Of a stretch of 55,377 nucleotides of DNA, positions 1 to 7,776 are shown one piece after another (positions within the stretch are counted from its first letter, which is position 1; every line of letters starts with the position of its first letter). This DNA is from Fibrobacter sp. Lineage in GTDB: Bacteria; Fibrobacterota; Fibrobacteria; Fibrobacterales; Fibrobacteraceae. The position numbers and the translations under genes were made by a program. Location: assembly GCA_024398935.1 (NCBI GenBank), contig JAKSIH010000015.1, forward strand, positions 1 through 55,377, written 5' to 3'. The notes under the pieces were generated by a model. It did no database searches, was not told the DNA's origin, and was given only the letters and a program-made list of their open reading frames with translations.

Positions 1-1337
1 GCGTCGATGAGGCTTTCGATGGATTCCATGTCCAGATGGTTGGTGGGTTCGTCCAGCAGAAGCATGTTGCACTGGCTTGCAAGAATCTTGCCCAGCAGCA
101 CACGACTGCGTTCGCCACCGGAAAGAACTTTGATTTTCTTGAGGGCATTGTCGCCGCTGAACATCATAAGGCCAGCGAGGCCTCGGGCGCGGCTCTTCTG
201 GGAGACTTCCACGATGGCGCTGGCGATTTCCTCTTCCACGTTGTTGTCGAGGTTCAGGCGGTTGATGTTTGTCTGCCCGAAGTAGTTGATTTGCAGATTC
301 GGGTTATGGCAGATTTCGCCTGTGGTGGGCTGAAGTTCCTTTGCAATCAGGTTCAGCAATGTGGTTTTGCCGCGGCCATTGGGACCGATGATTGCAATGC
401 GGTCGCCCTTGAAAACTTCAAATTCCAGGTTGCTGAAAAGTTCCGGACCGTCGCCGTACTTGAATGCCAGATTATGAATCTGCAGCATTCTCTTGCCGGG
501 GAAGGGTGCTTCGGTAAAGCTGAATTCCAGGTTGCGTTCATGGGTGAGGCGTTCGCCGGTAGCAAGCTTTGCCGCAGCCTTGATCTTGGACTGCACCATG
601 GCGGCCTTGGCGGCCTTGTAGCGGAAGCGTTCGATGAGCTGGTCCAGCTGGGCCTTTTTCTTGGCTTCGTTTTCCTGGGTGCGCATTGCCACTTCTTCTT
701 CTTCGGCAATGGTCTCGCGGAGCTTTTCTACGGTGCCCTTCACCTTGCGGATCTTGTGGCGGTGAATGCCCACGGTGTGGGTACAGACTTCGTCCATGAA
801 GTGATGGTCATGGGTAATAAGCAGGACTTCGCCCTTCCAGTTGCGAAGGAAACGGCTGAGCCAGCGCATGGACACGATGTCCAGATAGTTGGTGGGTTCG
901 TCCAGCAGAAGCATGTCCGGTTCGGAGGCCAGCACCTTTGCCAGGTTCAGGCGAATCTGGAAACCGCCGGAAAGGAGCATGGGATCCTTGCTCATGGATT
1001 CTTCGTCGAAACCAAGACCGAAGAGAATTGCCTCCACCTTGTGTTCTTCCAGCCAGCCGTCTTCGTTGGGCTTCAGCACGCTGCAGGCTTCTTCGTGCAC
1101 CGTCTTGTGGGTGAAGTTGATGTGCTGCTGCAGATATCCGATGGTGTACTTCTTCGGGATATCGATGGTCCCGCCGTCCAGGCATTCCTGGCCGAGGATC
1201 ATCTTGAAGAGGGTGGACTTGCCGCAGCCATTGCGACCTACGAGACCGACGCGTTCGTGGTCACCGACGAGAAAGCTTGCCTGGTCCAGAAGGACCTGCA
1301 TGCCAAAAGACTTGGAAACGTTCTGTACTTGAATCAC
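1..1337 (-). CDS. ABC-F family ATPase (C-terminus beyond window edge)
   Basis: This is a duplicated-ABC ATPase with no membrane domain, the ABC-F family, whose members act on ribosomes (translation factors or antibiotic protection). About 445 residues are present. The first cassette has Walker A at residues 34-42 (GRNGCGKST), signature LSGGFQ near residue 120 and Walker B LLLDEPTNYLD near 145. A charged, Lys/Glu-rich linker follows. The second cassette has Walker A GPNGRGKTT near 320, signature LSGGERSR near 405 and Walker B LLLDEPTNHLD near 425. The reading frame runs off the left edge, so the last switch region and tail are missing. I chose the GTG at 1335-1337 because it gives the usual MIQVQNVSKSFG-like start; no strong ribosome site is visible. 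The exact subfamily (EttA, Uup, YheS-like) cannot be decided here. Confidence 0.93.
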   Translation of the reverse strand, partial: MIQVQNVSKSFGMQVLLDQASFLVGDHERVGLVGRNGCGKSTLFKMILGQECLDGGTIDIPKKYTIGYLQQHINFTHKTVHEEACSVLKPNEDGWLEEHKVEAILFGLGFDEESMSKDPMLLSGGFQIRLNLAKVLASEPDMLLLDEPTNYLDIVSMRWLSRFLRNWKGEVLLITHDHHFMDEVCTHTVGIHRHKIRKVKGTVEKLRETIAEEEEVAMRTQENEAKKKAQLDQLIERFRYKAAKAAMVQSKIKAAAKLATGERLTHERNLEFSFTEAPFPGKRMLQIHNLAFKYGDGPELFSNLEFEVFKGDRIAIIGPNGRGKTTLLNLIAKELQPTTGEICHNPNLQINYFGQTNINRLNLDNNVEEEIASAIVEVSQKSRARGLAGLMMFSGDNALKKIKVLSGGERSRVLLGKILASQCNMLLLDEPTNHLDMESIESLID

Positions 1338-1407
1338 GGAAGGGCAATTTAGAAAAATAAAGGATGCGGCTCAAGTGGGAAAAAATTCCCTAAAAGGAAT
1401 TGTTTTG

Positions 1408-2346
1408 CTATGGCTTAAAAACGGCCAGCCCGTTGTCGTGATAGAACTGAACATCGTCCAGGACTTGATGTACCCAGCTGTTGGTCAGCGGGCTACGCAT
1501 CCAGTCTTCGGGCTTTGCGTCCAGGTCCGGGTCCGGATAGAAGGTTGCTACGGCGTTTTCGGTACTGAAGCCGACCTGCAGGAGCTTGCTCAGCTTTTGC
1601 GCCCCGACTTCGATTTGCTCCAGTCCTTCTCCTTCGTGGAGGGAGAGAATCCCGTGGGCGTCCTTTTGACCTTCGTAGTCAAAGTTGAAGTTGGAAACAT
1701 GACGTAGGAGACTCATGAGAAGTGCCGGATCCACATTGTTCCTGCGTGCGATTTCTATAACGGGTAGGGCGCAGAGCTGTTCAATATCCCAAGGCTCACC
1801 GATGTAAGTCATCCAGAGAGTATGTGTTGAACCTTCGCTGACAATATCGAATGCGTAGCGGTTCCCTAACTTCTTTCGCAGAAGTTTATTCAGGAGAATG
1901 CCTCGATTTTTAAACTGCTTGTATCCCACCATGTTAAAATGAAGCGTGTCATCCAGTCGTGCAATGACCGGCTTGGTGGGTCGCTGTTCCACGATTTCGT
2001 AATAGCTGTTGATGATCATGGGGAGCACATAGGCGATTTCGGGCTTGGCGTGTTCCAGGTTGCAGGCGGAATCTTTTTTTACTATGTCGGCGTCAATGAT
2101 TTTCTGCACTGTTTCTGCGGAATATTTTTCAAAGAGCGCCCTGGTGTCCGTAGTGGCGCTTTCGGTAATGGGCTGAAACTTGAAGGCAAGCGCGATGCCA
2201 CCCACAACGAGTATCATTCCGATGACAATTCTCCAAAGGGCCCAGGACTTGCAAAGAATGCGAAGCCACCCACGGACCTTGGGGCTCTGCAGCAAGTAGA
2301 TTGCCAGGATGAAAAAAATAGATGTCCACAGAACGATGAAAATCAC
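1408..2346 (-). CDS. Membrane protein with a degenerate lytic-transglycosylase-like domain
   Basis: The product has 312 residues. Two hydrophobic segments lie at the N-terminus (about 1-19 and 39-57), followed by a large, probably periplasmic, part. Near residues 195-270 the sequence reads like a soluble lytic transglycosylase fold: helix IARRNNVDPALLMSLLRHVS, then a GILSLHEGEG stretch where the family usually has GAxGLMQ. The glutamate that normally follows the first helix (ES motif) is not seen; HVS or SNF stands there. It may therefore bind peptidoglycan without cutting it, or the resemblance may be only structural. The gene is divergent from the GroES-like gene, with 36 bp between start codons. 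The protein itself is well supported by codon pattern and length; the function is a guess. Confidence 0.75.
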   Translation of the reverse strand: MIFIVLWTSIFFILAIYLLQSPKVRGWLRILCKSWALWRIVIGMILVVGGIALAFKFQPITESATTDTRALFEKYSAETVQKIIDADIVKKDSACNLEHAKPEIAYVLPMIINSYYEIVEQRPTKPVIARLDDTLHFNMVGYKQFKNRGILLNKLLRKKLGNRYAFDIVSEGSTHTLWMTYIGEPWDIEQLCALPVIEIARRNNVDPALLMSLLRHVSNFNFDYEGQKDAHGILSLHEGEGLEQIEVGAQKLSKLLQVGFSTENAVATFYPDPDLDAKPEDWMRSPLTNSWVHQVLDDVQFYHDNGLAVFKP

Positions 2347-2382
2347 GAACTCAATATAAAAAAGAAATTCTATCTTTGTAAT

Positions 2383-2775
2383 ATGCTGAATCCCTTAAAG
2401 AATATTGTTGTTATTGGCGACCGCATCCTGATCAAGCCTCTGGAGGCTGCCAACAAGACTAGTAGCGGTCTGTATCTTCCGCCTAGCGTAAAGGAGCATG
2501 ACTCCGTCCATACGGGCCTTGTGGTAAAGGTTGGCCCCGGGTATCCCATTCCTGCAAATCAGGATCCCGATGCGGTTTTCCATGGCGAGGGGGAGCCGTC
2601 GGTAAACTATGTCCCGCTGCAGGTAAAGGAAGGGGACGAGGCCTTGTACCTCCACGCCAACGGAACCGAACTTGAAGTGGGCGGCGAACGCTATGTCATC
2701 ATTTCCCAGAATGCGGTTCTTCTGGTGGTGCGCCCCGAAGTTCCGGACGATGTTTCTTCCCTGGATGCACTTTAG
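2383..2775 (+). CDS. GroES-like co-chaperonin (long variant)
   Basis: This 130-residue protein carries the Cpn10 fold signature: IVVIGDRILIKPLEA at the N-terminus, a mobile-loop region NKTSSGLYLPPSVKEH, then GLVVKVGPG, and a C-terminal GGERYVIISQNAVLLVV strand. Canonical GroES has about 95 residues; this one has an insertion after the PG turn (IPANQDPDAVFHGEGEPS) and a short acidic tail. No groEL gene lies next to it. It probably represents a second, divergent co-chaperonin rather than the main heat-shock GroES, but this is inference. I chose the ATG at 2383 because the open frame further upstream only overlaps the divergent membrane-protein gene. A TATCTTTG stretch sits only 5 bp before the ATG. 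Confidence 0.85.
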   Translation: MLNPLKNIVVIGDRILIKPLEAANKTSSGLYLPPSVKEHDSVHTGLVVKVGPGYPIPANQDPDAVFHGEGEPSVNYVPLQVKEGDEALYLHANGTELEVGGERYVIISQNAVLLVVRPEVPDDVSSLDAL

Positions 2776-2867
2776 TGTTCCAGAATTTCTGACCTGCGCC
2801 TTCGTTTTTTAGGGACCTTTCGCCCCGAAACTCTTCAAAAAAAGTCCTATCCGGGGAAACTCGGCCA

Positions 2868-2905
2868 ATTCCTGGAAAAGGTTCTTCTTCCCAGGATTTT
2901 TTTTG
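2868..2905 (+). terminator. Intrinsic terminator after the GroES-like gene
   Basis: A TCCTGG / CCAGGA stem with a loop of about 14 nt is followed by an eight-T run (2897-2904). It lies 95 bp after the GroES-like stop and ends just before the protease start, so it should close the upstream transcript. The stem is short, so strength is uncertain. Confidence 0.5.
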
Positions 2906-2913
2906 ATTATTTT

Positions 2914-5097
2914 ATGCATATGGGCGTGTTCAAAAAATTTGTTTTTGCAACTCTGATGTACAGCAGCCTGTGGGCGATGCCTGCGGCGAACCGCGTGCAT
3001 CATGTTTCCGTGCCGGATGGAAGCTCTCTCGCCCTGCGTTCCGTAGGAAACGAAATTTACAACTACAAGCTGACTGAAGATGGCTATGCGGTAGCCCGAG
3101 ATTCTCTAGGATATTTCCGCTATATCGATGAGGATGGTTCCTTGACGAATGTTCGGGCGCGGGACCTACAGAAAAGGACTAGTGCCGAAATTGAGTTTCT
3201 GTCTTCCCTGAATAGAGAGCGCGTTGCAGGGAAGCTTAGGAGCAGGCTGCACCGTCGCGAGTATCAGAATTTTAAAAAGGCCGGTTCCGAAAGTTTTGCA
3301 GAAGAAACGACCGGCTCTTCCATGCCCATGCTTCGCATGCCTAAGGTAGATGCGAACTTGAACAGCGGTGAACGCAAGGCCCTTGTGATCCTGGTTCAGT
3401 TCGACGATAGCAAGTTTACGGATGAGGATCCCCAGGCGGAGTTCGACAAATACCTGAACCAGACAAACTACAACGCCAATAAGAATATCGGTAGTGTCCG
3501 GGATTATTTCAAGGTAAATTCCTCTGACAAGTTCATTCCTAATTTTGATGTGGTTGGCCCTATTACCTTGCCGGGTTCCGCTTTCAAGGATTATGGTTCC
3601 TACTCTCGCTACGGAAGCGAAGGCGCACGTGTTATGCTTTCCAGAGCACTGGATTCCTTGAAGGCTCGGGGAACGGTGGATTTTAAGCAGTACGATAATG
3701 ATGGCGATCAGATTCTGGATTTCGTTCACATGATTTATGCTGGCGTTGGATCCAATGATTCTGACCTGGATTCTGCCATGTGGCCCCACATGTGGGATAT
3801 GCGTGCTCCAGGTGAATTTACGAATGCGGGACTTAAGCAGGTTGCTTCCTCCGGAAATGGCTTTTCTAGAAAGAATTATTATGTAGGACCCTACGCCTGC
3901 TCCAACGAACTGGATGGAGTTTCCTGGTCCAACGGCAAGAAGATTAGGGTGGGTGTGGGCCCGTTTATCCATGAGTTCAGCCACCTGCTGGGCCTGGGCG
4001 ACCATTATGCCACCAATGGCGAAAGCATCTATACTCTAGGCAACTGGGACATTATGGATGGCGGCGCCTACAACTGTCCTTTCCAGGAATATCCCATTAG
4101 CTGCGCTCCTCCTTACTATTCCGCCTTTGAACGAATGTACCTGGGCTGGATGAAGGCCTCTGAGATTACGGCGGGTAATGGAATCCAGCTTTTGCCCATC
4201 AGCGAAAATACGGCGCTGAAGGTTACCAACCCGAAAAACTCCAACGAATTCTATTTGCTGGAATACCGTAACCGCAGAGGCTGGGATATTGGACTTCCCA
4301 ATCACGGTATGCTGATCTGGCATATCGACTATGTGGATACGGTGTGGCTTGCGGCAAACATCAACTCCTCCAGGAAGATGCATGTGGATATTGTGGAGGC
4401 CGATGGAAAGGCTAATATCCAGACGATTACTGCGGATGTATTCCCGGGAACGAGCTGGGGAAAGAAATATACTTCCTTCGACCAGTTTGTGACCTGGGAT
4501 GGGACGGATCTCGGAGTGTCCCTGACGAAGATTACGGAAGAGCCGACCTATAACTATGTCAGCTTTAACGTGAACGGCGATAGCGACTATGAGGAAAGTT
4601 CCTCTTCTGAAGTTGCGGAGAGCTCTTCGGCGGAAGAGACTGAACTGAGTTCCTCCGGCATGGCGGAGTCCAGCTCTTCCGGCGGGGAAAGTTCCTCCAG
4701 CGAAGTTGTGAAGGATTCTTCCAGCAGCGAGGAAAGTCCTGCAAGTTCTTCTGCGGAGAAGGTGGAATCCAGCTCCTCGGAAAAGTCCAGTTCTTCCGTA
4801 GAGGTCGTTGCGCCTGAATCCAGCAGTTCTGAAAGTGTGGAACCGCCAAAAATTTTGAGAGGTATATTGGTGCCTGGGCTGAACGTTTCTCGCTCTGGCG
4901 GAATCTTGCAGATTTCCGGCATGCCTCAGGGTGACAAGGTTCTTCGGATTTTCTCCCTCAACGGAAACTTGCTCCTGACTCAACAGGTGAATGGTGTGGA
5001 TCTTTCTCTGGAAATGGACCGTCATTTCGGTAAAATGCCGGTGGTAATCCAGGTGAAAAAGGATCAACATCTCATTATGAATGCTCTGATTCGCTAA
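2914..5097 (+). CDS. Secreted M6-family (immune inhibitor A-like) metalloprotease
   Basis: A 727-residue secreted zinc protease. A signal peptide (about 1-22, KKFVFATLMYSSLWAMPAAN) is followed by a propeptide, then the M6 catalytic region with the zinc motif HEFSHLLGLGDHY at about residues 353-365 and a downstream IMDGG Met-turn. Upstream, GSVRDYFKVNSSDKF is typical of the family. Residues about 557-646 are a low-complexity linker of repeated SSSS/SSSE blocks, common in Fibrobacter surface proteins. The last 75 residues (VLRIFSLNGNLLL ... ALIR) resemble a type IX secretion sorting domain, which would export or anchor the enzyme. A second ATG at 2920 is possible. The enzyme probably degrades extracellular protein; the substrate is unknown. 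Confidence 0.9.
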   Translation: MHMGVFKKFVFATLMYSSLWAMPAANRVHHVSVPDGSSLALRSVGNEIYNYKLTEDGYAVARDSLGYFRYIDEDGSLTNVRARDLQKRTSAEIEFLSSLNRERVAGKLRSRLHRREYQNFKKAGSESFAEETTGSSMPMLRMPKVDANLNSGERKALVILVQFDDSKFTDEDPQAEFDKYLNQTNYNANKNIGSVRDYFKVNSSDKFIPNFDVVGPITLPGSAFKDYGSYSRYGSEGARVMLSRALDSLKARGTVDFKQYDNDGDQILDFVHMIYAGVGSNDSDLDSAMWPHMWDMRAPGEFTNAGLKQVASSGNGFSRKNYYVGPYACSNELDGVSWSNGKKIRVGVGPFIHEFSHLLGLGDHYATNGESIYTLGNWDIMDGGAYNCPFQEYPISCAPPYYSAFERMYLGWMKASEITAGNGIQLLPISENTALKVTNPKNSNEFYLLEYRNRRGWDIGLPNHGMLIWHIDYVDTVWLAANINSSRKMHVDIVEADGKANIQTITADVFPGTSWGKKYTSFDQFVTWDGTDLGVSLTKITEEPTYNYVSFNVNGDSDYEESSSSEVAESSSAEETELSSSGMAESSSSGGESSSSEVVKDSSSSEESPASSSAEKVESSSSEKSSSSVEVVAPESSSSESVEPPKILRGILVPGLNVSRSGGILQISGMPQGDKVLRIFSLNGNLLLTQQVNGVDLSLEMDRHFGKMPVVIQVKKDQHLIMNALIR

Positions 5098-5132
5098 TTT
5101 TTATTTTTTGGCGGGGTGATTCTGCTCTTTAT

Positions 5133-5158
5133 AAGCTCCTTTCGGGGAGTTTTTTTGT
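5133..5158 (+). terminator. Intrinsic terminator after the M6 protease
   Basis: A small hairpin CTCC ttt cgg GGAG (5137-5149) is followed by seven Ts. It lies about 40 bp after the protease stop codon and separates this gene from the TonB-receptor operon. Confidence 0.65.
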
Positions 5159-5167
5159 TATGGGGTG

Positions 5168-5220
5168 ACACTTTTAGATTAGTCTAGTGTTTAATGCGTG
5201 TAATTTCTAAATTTGTACAC
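5168..5220 (+). promoter_or_regulatory. Two inverted repeats upstream of the TonB-receptor operon
   Basis: ACACT(13)AGTGT spans 5168-5190 and GTGTA(13)TACAC spans 5198-5220, ending 18 bp before the receptor start. Paired palindromes at this place fit operator sites for a repressor of the receptor operon. Neither matches a Fur box that I can recognise. The assignment is positional only. Confidence 0.35.
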
Positions 5221-5238
5221 AATTAGACGAGATTTTCC

Positions 5239-7776
5239 GTGCGCTTGAGTTGCCTGAAAATTTGGATTGCGATGGCCTTGCTGCTGGTGGCGTTTCCGGT
5301 GTGGAGCGCGGCCCAGGAAGGCGCATCTCAGGGTGCAGGGCTGGCCAAAAGGACGATTCTCTTTAACGGGGTGGTCCAGGACACCTCCTTTGCGGCAGGC
5401 GAAAAACTGAATGTGGAAATTCTTGAAACTGGGGAAGCCCTGCAGACTACCGTGGGGACAGCTTTCCAGGTGGAACTTCCGGAAGACACCTTGTGGAATG
5501 TCTGTGTTACCAATTCAGATACCAGCGGCGCCGAAAAGGAAAAGTGCTACGAGCTGGTCTATCTGGGGCAGGATTCCGTCTTTAGTCATGTGCTGGGAGA
5601 TGGGGGGCTGACGGACGCCTCTGAAATGCCTCCGGACGAAGTCGCCTCGGCTGGGCTCGGCGATCCTGGTACAGCAGGGAACGACGACCTTGGAAAGGCT
5701 ACGGAGAATGTCCAGAATCCCGATCAAGCCGGAAATGACAAATCGGACGACGTTGATGTGGATGCCTTGCTTGCGGCAGGTGCCGGCAACGGCAAGGTGA
5801 CGGAAATGAAGAAGGTGGTGGTGCAGCTGCGCCGTCGCCCCAAGCGTAAGGCTGGCGAATCTGTAGTCAGTGCCAAGTCCATCAAGCGTATGCCTGGCCT
5901 TGGTGAAGCGGACGTGATTCGAAGCATCCAGCAGTTGCCCGGCGTGGTGGCAAGTTCCGATTTCAGTACGAAAATCTACGTTCGCGGAGGGGCTGCCGAC
6001 CAGAACCTGTTCCTGTACGATAATGCGGTAGTGTACTCCCCGACGCACTTCTTTGGGTTGTTCAGTACCTTCCTGGTGGAAACCATCGATGGCGTCGAGT
6101 TCTACAAGAGCGGTTTCCCGGCACAGTACGGCAACCGCCTCAGTTCCGTGCTGAAGATGGACGGACGTGCCGGCGGCCAGGATACGGTTGAGGAATGGTT
6201 CAGCAAGTCCAGCATCAAGATCAGTACCTTTGCGGCACAGCTCCATACGGAAGGCCACAAGGGCAATGCCCGCTGGATTCTGGCGGGGCGCACCACCTAC
6301 ATCGGCTACATTCTGGACTTGTGCAATGCTGTGGGCCTTCTGGACTTGGATATCGATTATGAATTTGTAGACCTGCAGGGCGACTTCATTTACGACTTTA
6401 CTCCCGATACCCGCATGAAGTTCAGCTTTTACGTGGGTAAGGATGTTCTGGCTTTTGACCCGCTGTATGTGGACTGGGGTAATGTTGCCGTTCCCATTAA
6501 TTTCACCCATCGCATTGACGGAAACTGGGACTATAACGCCACCTTGGCCTTTACCCGCTTTTACCAGACTATGGAATTGACGGACTTGATCAACATCGGT
6601 CAGGACCTTTACACCTTTGCCGGTAAGCAGTGGCTGAACTATCGCGGCATCGACAATCACGTGCTGACCGTAGGCTATGAACTGGAATACGACTGGGACA
6701 AGTTCTACGAATACATTTCCAGCATGAAGGTGACGGATATTCAGAAGCCTTTGCATCATGTGCTTTATGGCCAGGACGCCTGGCGCCTTAACGATGAATG
6801 GCTTTTGACTTACGGCCTGCGCCTGAACTACCAGGATCTTTCCGAGGACTTTGGAATTGAGCCCCGCGTTTCCCTGGTATGGAACATTGACGAAAAGAGG
6901 ACCATGGAATTTTATGCGGGTCATTACCTCCAGTATATGAACTCCATCATGTTCGGTGACGGAGAATCCCTCAATGAATTCTACTACCCGTCGGTGACGA
7001 CCTCCAAGGGAAAGCACCTGGCGCCTGCCCGCTCCAACCTCCTTGCGGTGGAATACAAGCAGGCACAAATTGCTGACGAATATGACTTTACTGCAGGTGT
7101 CTATTTTAAGACCCAGAACAACTTGAACACCTTTATGATGAAGCAGGATTCTACAGATGAAACTGCGTCGGCAGATTTCCTTCTGGCGGATAACTTCGGG
7201 ACGGCGGAAGGTTATTCCTTCGGTTACGAACTTTCCCTCCGTCGCGAAAAGGGGGCGGTCTTTGGAGGTATCAACTGGAGCCAGAGTTTGAGTGTCCTGA
7301 AGGCTAACGACGGAACGAAGGCCTATTTCCCCAGTTGGCATCAGCCCTACGCCGTGAAGGCCGATTTTGGCATCAACTGGAAGGGTGACGAAGACGCCAT
7401 CTGGCCTCACGAAGTCAAGGGGCGCTACTTCAGGTCCTCTGTGGTGGTGAAGTATTCTGCGGGCATGCCCATCAGTGAATATAAGGGCTACTTCTACGAG
7501 CAGCGATTGGAAGACCAGAAGTTCCAGGAAAACATCCAGGTGGTTCCTGGCTCCCGAAATGCGGGTCGACAGACGGACTATTTCCGCATCGACGTGAAGG
7601 CAATTGACATCGGTCGCGAAAACAAGTGGAGCTTTAGCTGGACCATCATCAACTTGACCGATCATGACAACATGTTCTACACCTACTACGATACGAGAAA
7701 GAACCCGCCGGAATATAATTCTATTTCTCAGTTCCCCTTTTTGCCCATTATGCTGAACTATGAGTATTACTTCTAA
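5239..7776 (+). CDS. TonB-dependent outer-membrane receptor
   Basis: An 845-residue outer-membrane receptor. The GTG start gives a clear signal peptide (MRLSCLKIWIAMALLLVAF ... AAQ). A small beta domain follows (about residues 35-75), then an acidic Gly/Asp-rich linker (about 110-175). The plug begins near 193 (VVVQLRRRPKRK) and contains VIRSIQQLPGVVAS and KIYVRGGAADQNLFLYDNA, the plug-family signature. The remainder is an aromatic-rich beta-barrel ending in phenylalanine (NYEYYF). It is the first gene of an apparent operon that also encodes its own ExbB, ExbD, TonB and TtpC-like parts, so it is probably the dedicated client of that energy system. No SusD homologue is adjacent, so a glycan-uptake pair is not indicated. 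The ligand is unknown. Confidence 0.93.
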   Translation: MRLSCLKIWIAMALLLVAFPVWSAAQEGASQGAGLAKRTILFNGVVQDTSFAAGEKLNVEILETGEALQTTVGTAFQVELPEDTLWNVCVTNSDTSGAEKEKCYELVYLGQDSVFSHVLGDGGLTDASEMPPDEVASAGLGDPGTAGNDDLGKATENVQNPDQAGNDKSDDVDVDALLAAGAGNGKVTEMKKVVVQLRRRPKRKAGESVVSAKSIKRMPGLGEADVIRSIQQLPGVVASSDFSTKIYVRGGAADQNLFLYDNAVVYSPTHFFGLFSTFLVETIDGVEFYKSGFPAQYGNRLSSVLKMDGRAGGQDTVEEWFSKSSIKISTFAAQLHTEGHKGNARWILAGRTTYIGYILDLCNAVGLLDLDIDYEFVDLQGDFIYDFTPDTRMKFSFYVGKDVLAFDPLYVDWGNVAVPINFTHRIDGNWDYNATLAFTRFYQTMELTDLINIGQDLYTFAGKQWLNYRGIDNHVLTVGYELEYDWDKFYEYISSMKVTDIQKPLHHVLYGQDAWRLNDEWLLTYGLRLNYQDLSEDFGIEPRVSLVWNIDEKRTMEFYAGHYLQYMNSIMFGDGESLNEFYYPSVTTSKGKHLAPARSNLLAVEYKQAQIADEYDFTAGVYFKTQNNLNTFMMKQDSTDETASADFLLADNFGTAEGYSFGYELSLRREKGAVFGGINWSQSLSVLKANDGTKAYFPSWHQPYAVKADFGINWKGDEDAIWPHEVKGRYFRSSVVVKYSAGMPISEYKGYFYEQRLEDQKFQENIQVVPGSRNAGRQTDYFRIDVKAIDIGRENKWSFSWTIINLTDHDNMFYTYYDTRKNPPEYNSISQFPFLPIMLNYEYYF

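Noticed and set aside
36..1352. A 438-codon plus-strand open frame at the left edge
   Set aside because: The minus strand encodes two ABC cassettes with all motifs; the plus-strand reading is Gly/Phe/Val-rich and unlike any protein family I know.
2347..2382. CIRCE heat-shock operator before the GroES-like gene
   Set aside because: No TTAGCACTC-N9-GAGTGCTAA or close variant is present in the short divergent gap.
5515..7665. A 716-codon open frame on the minus strand under the TonB receptor
   Set aside because: It is the antisense shadow of a clear receptor gene; its translation is low-complexity with no domain, and codon bias explains the lack of stops.
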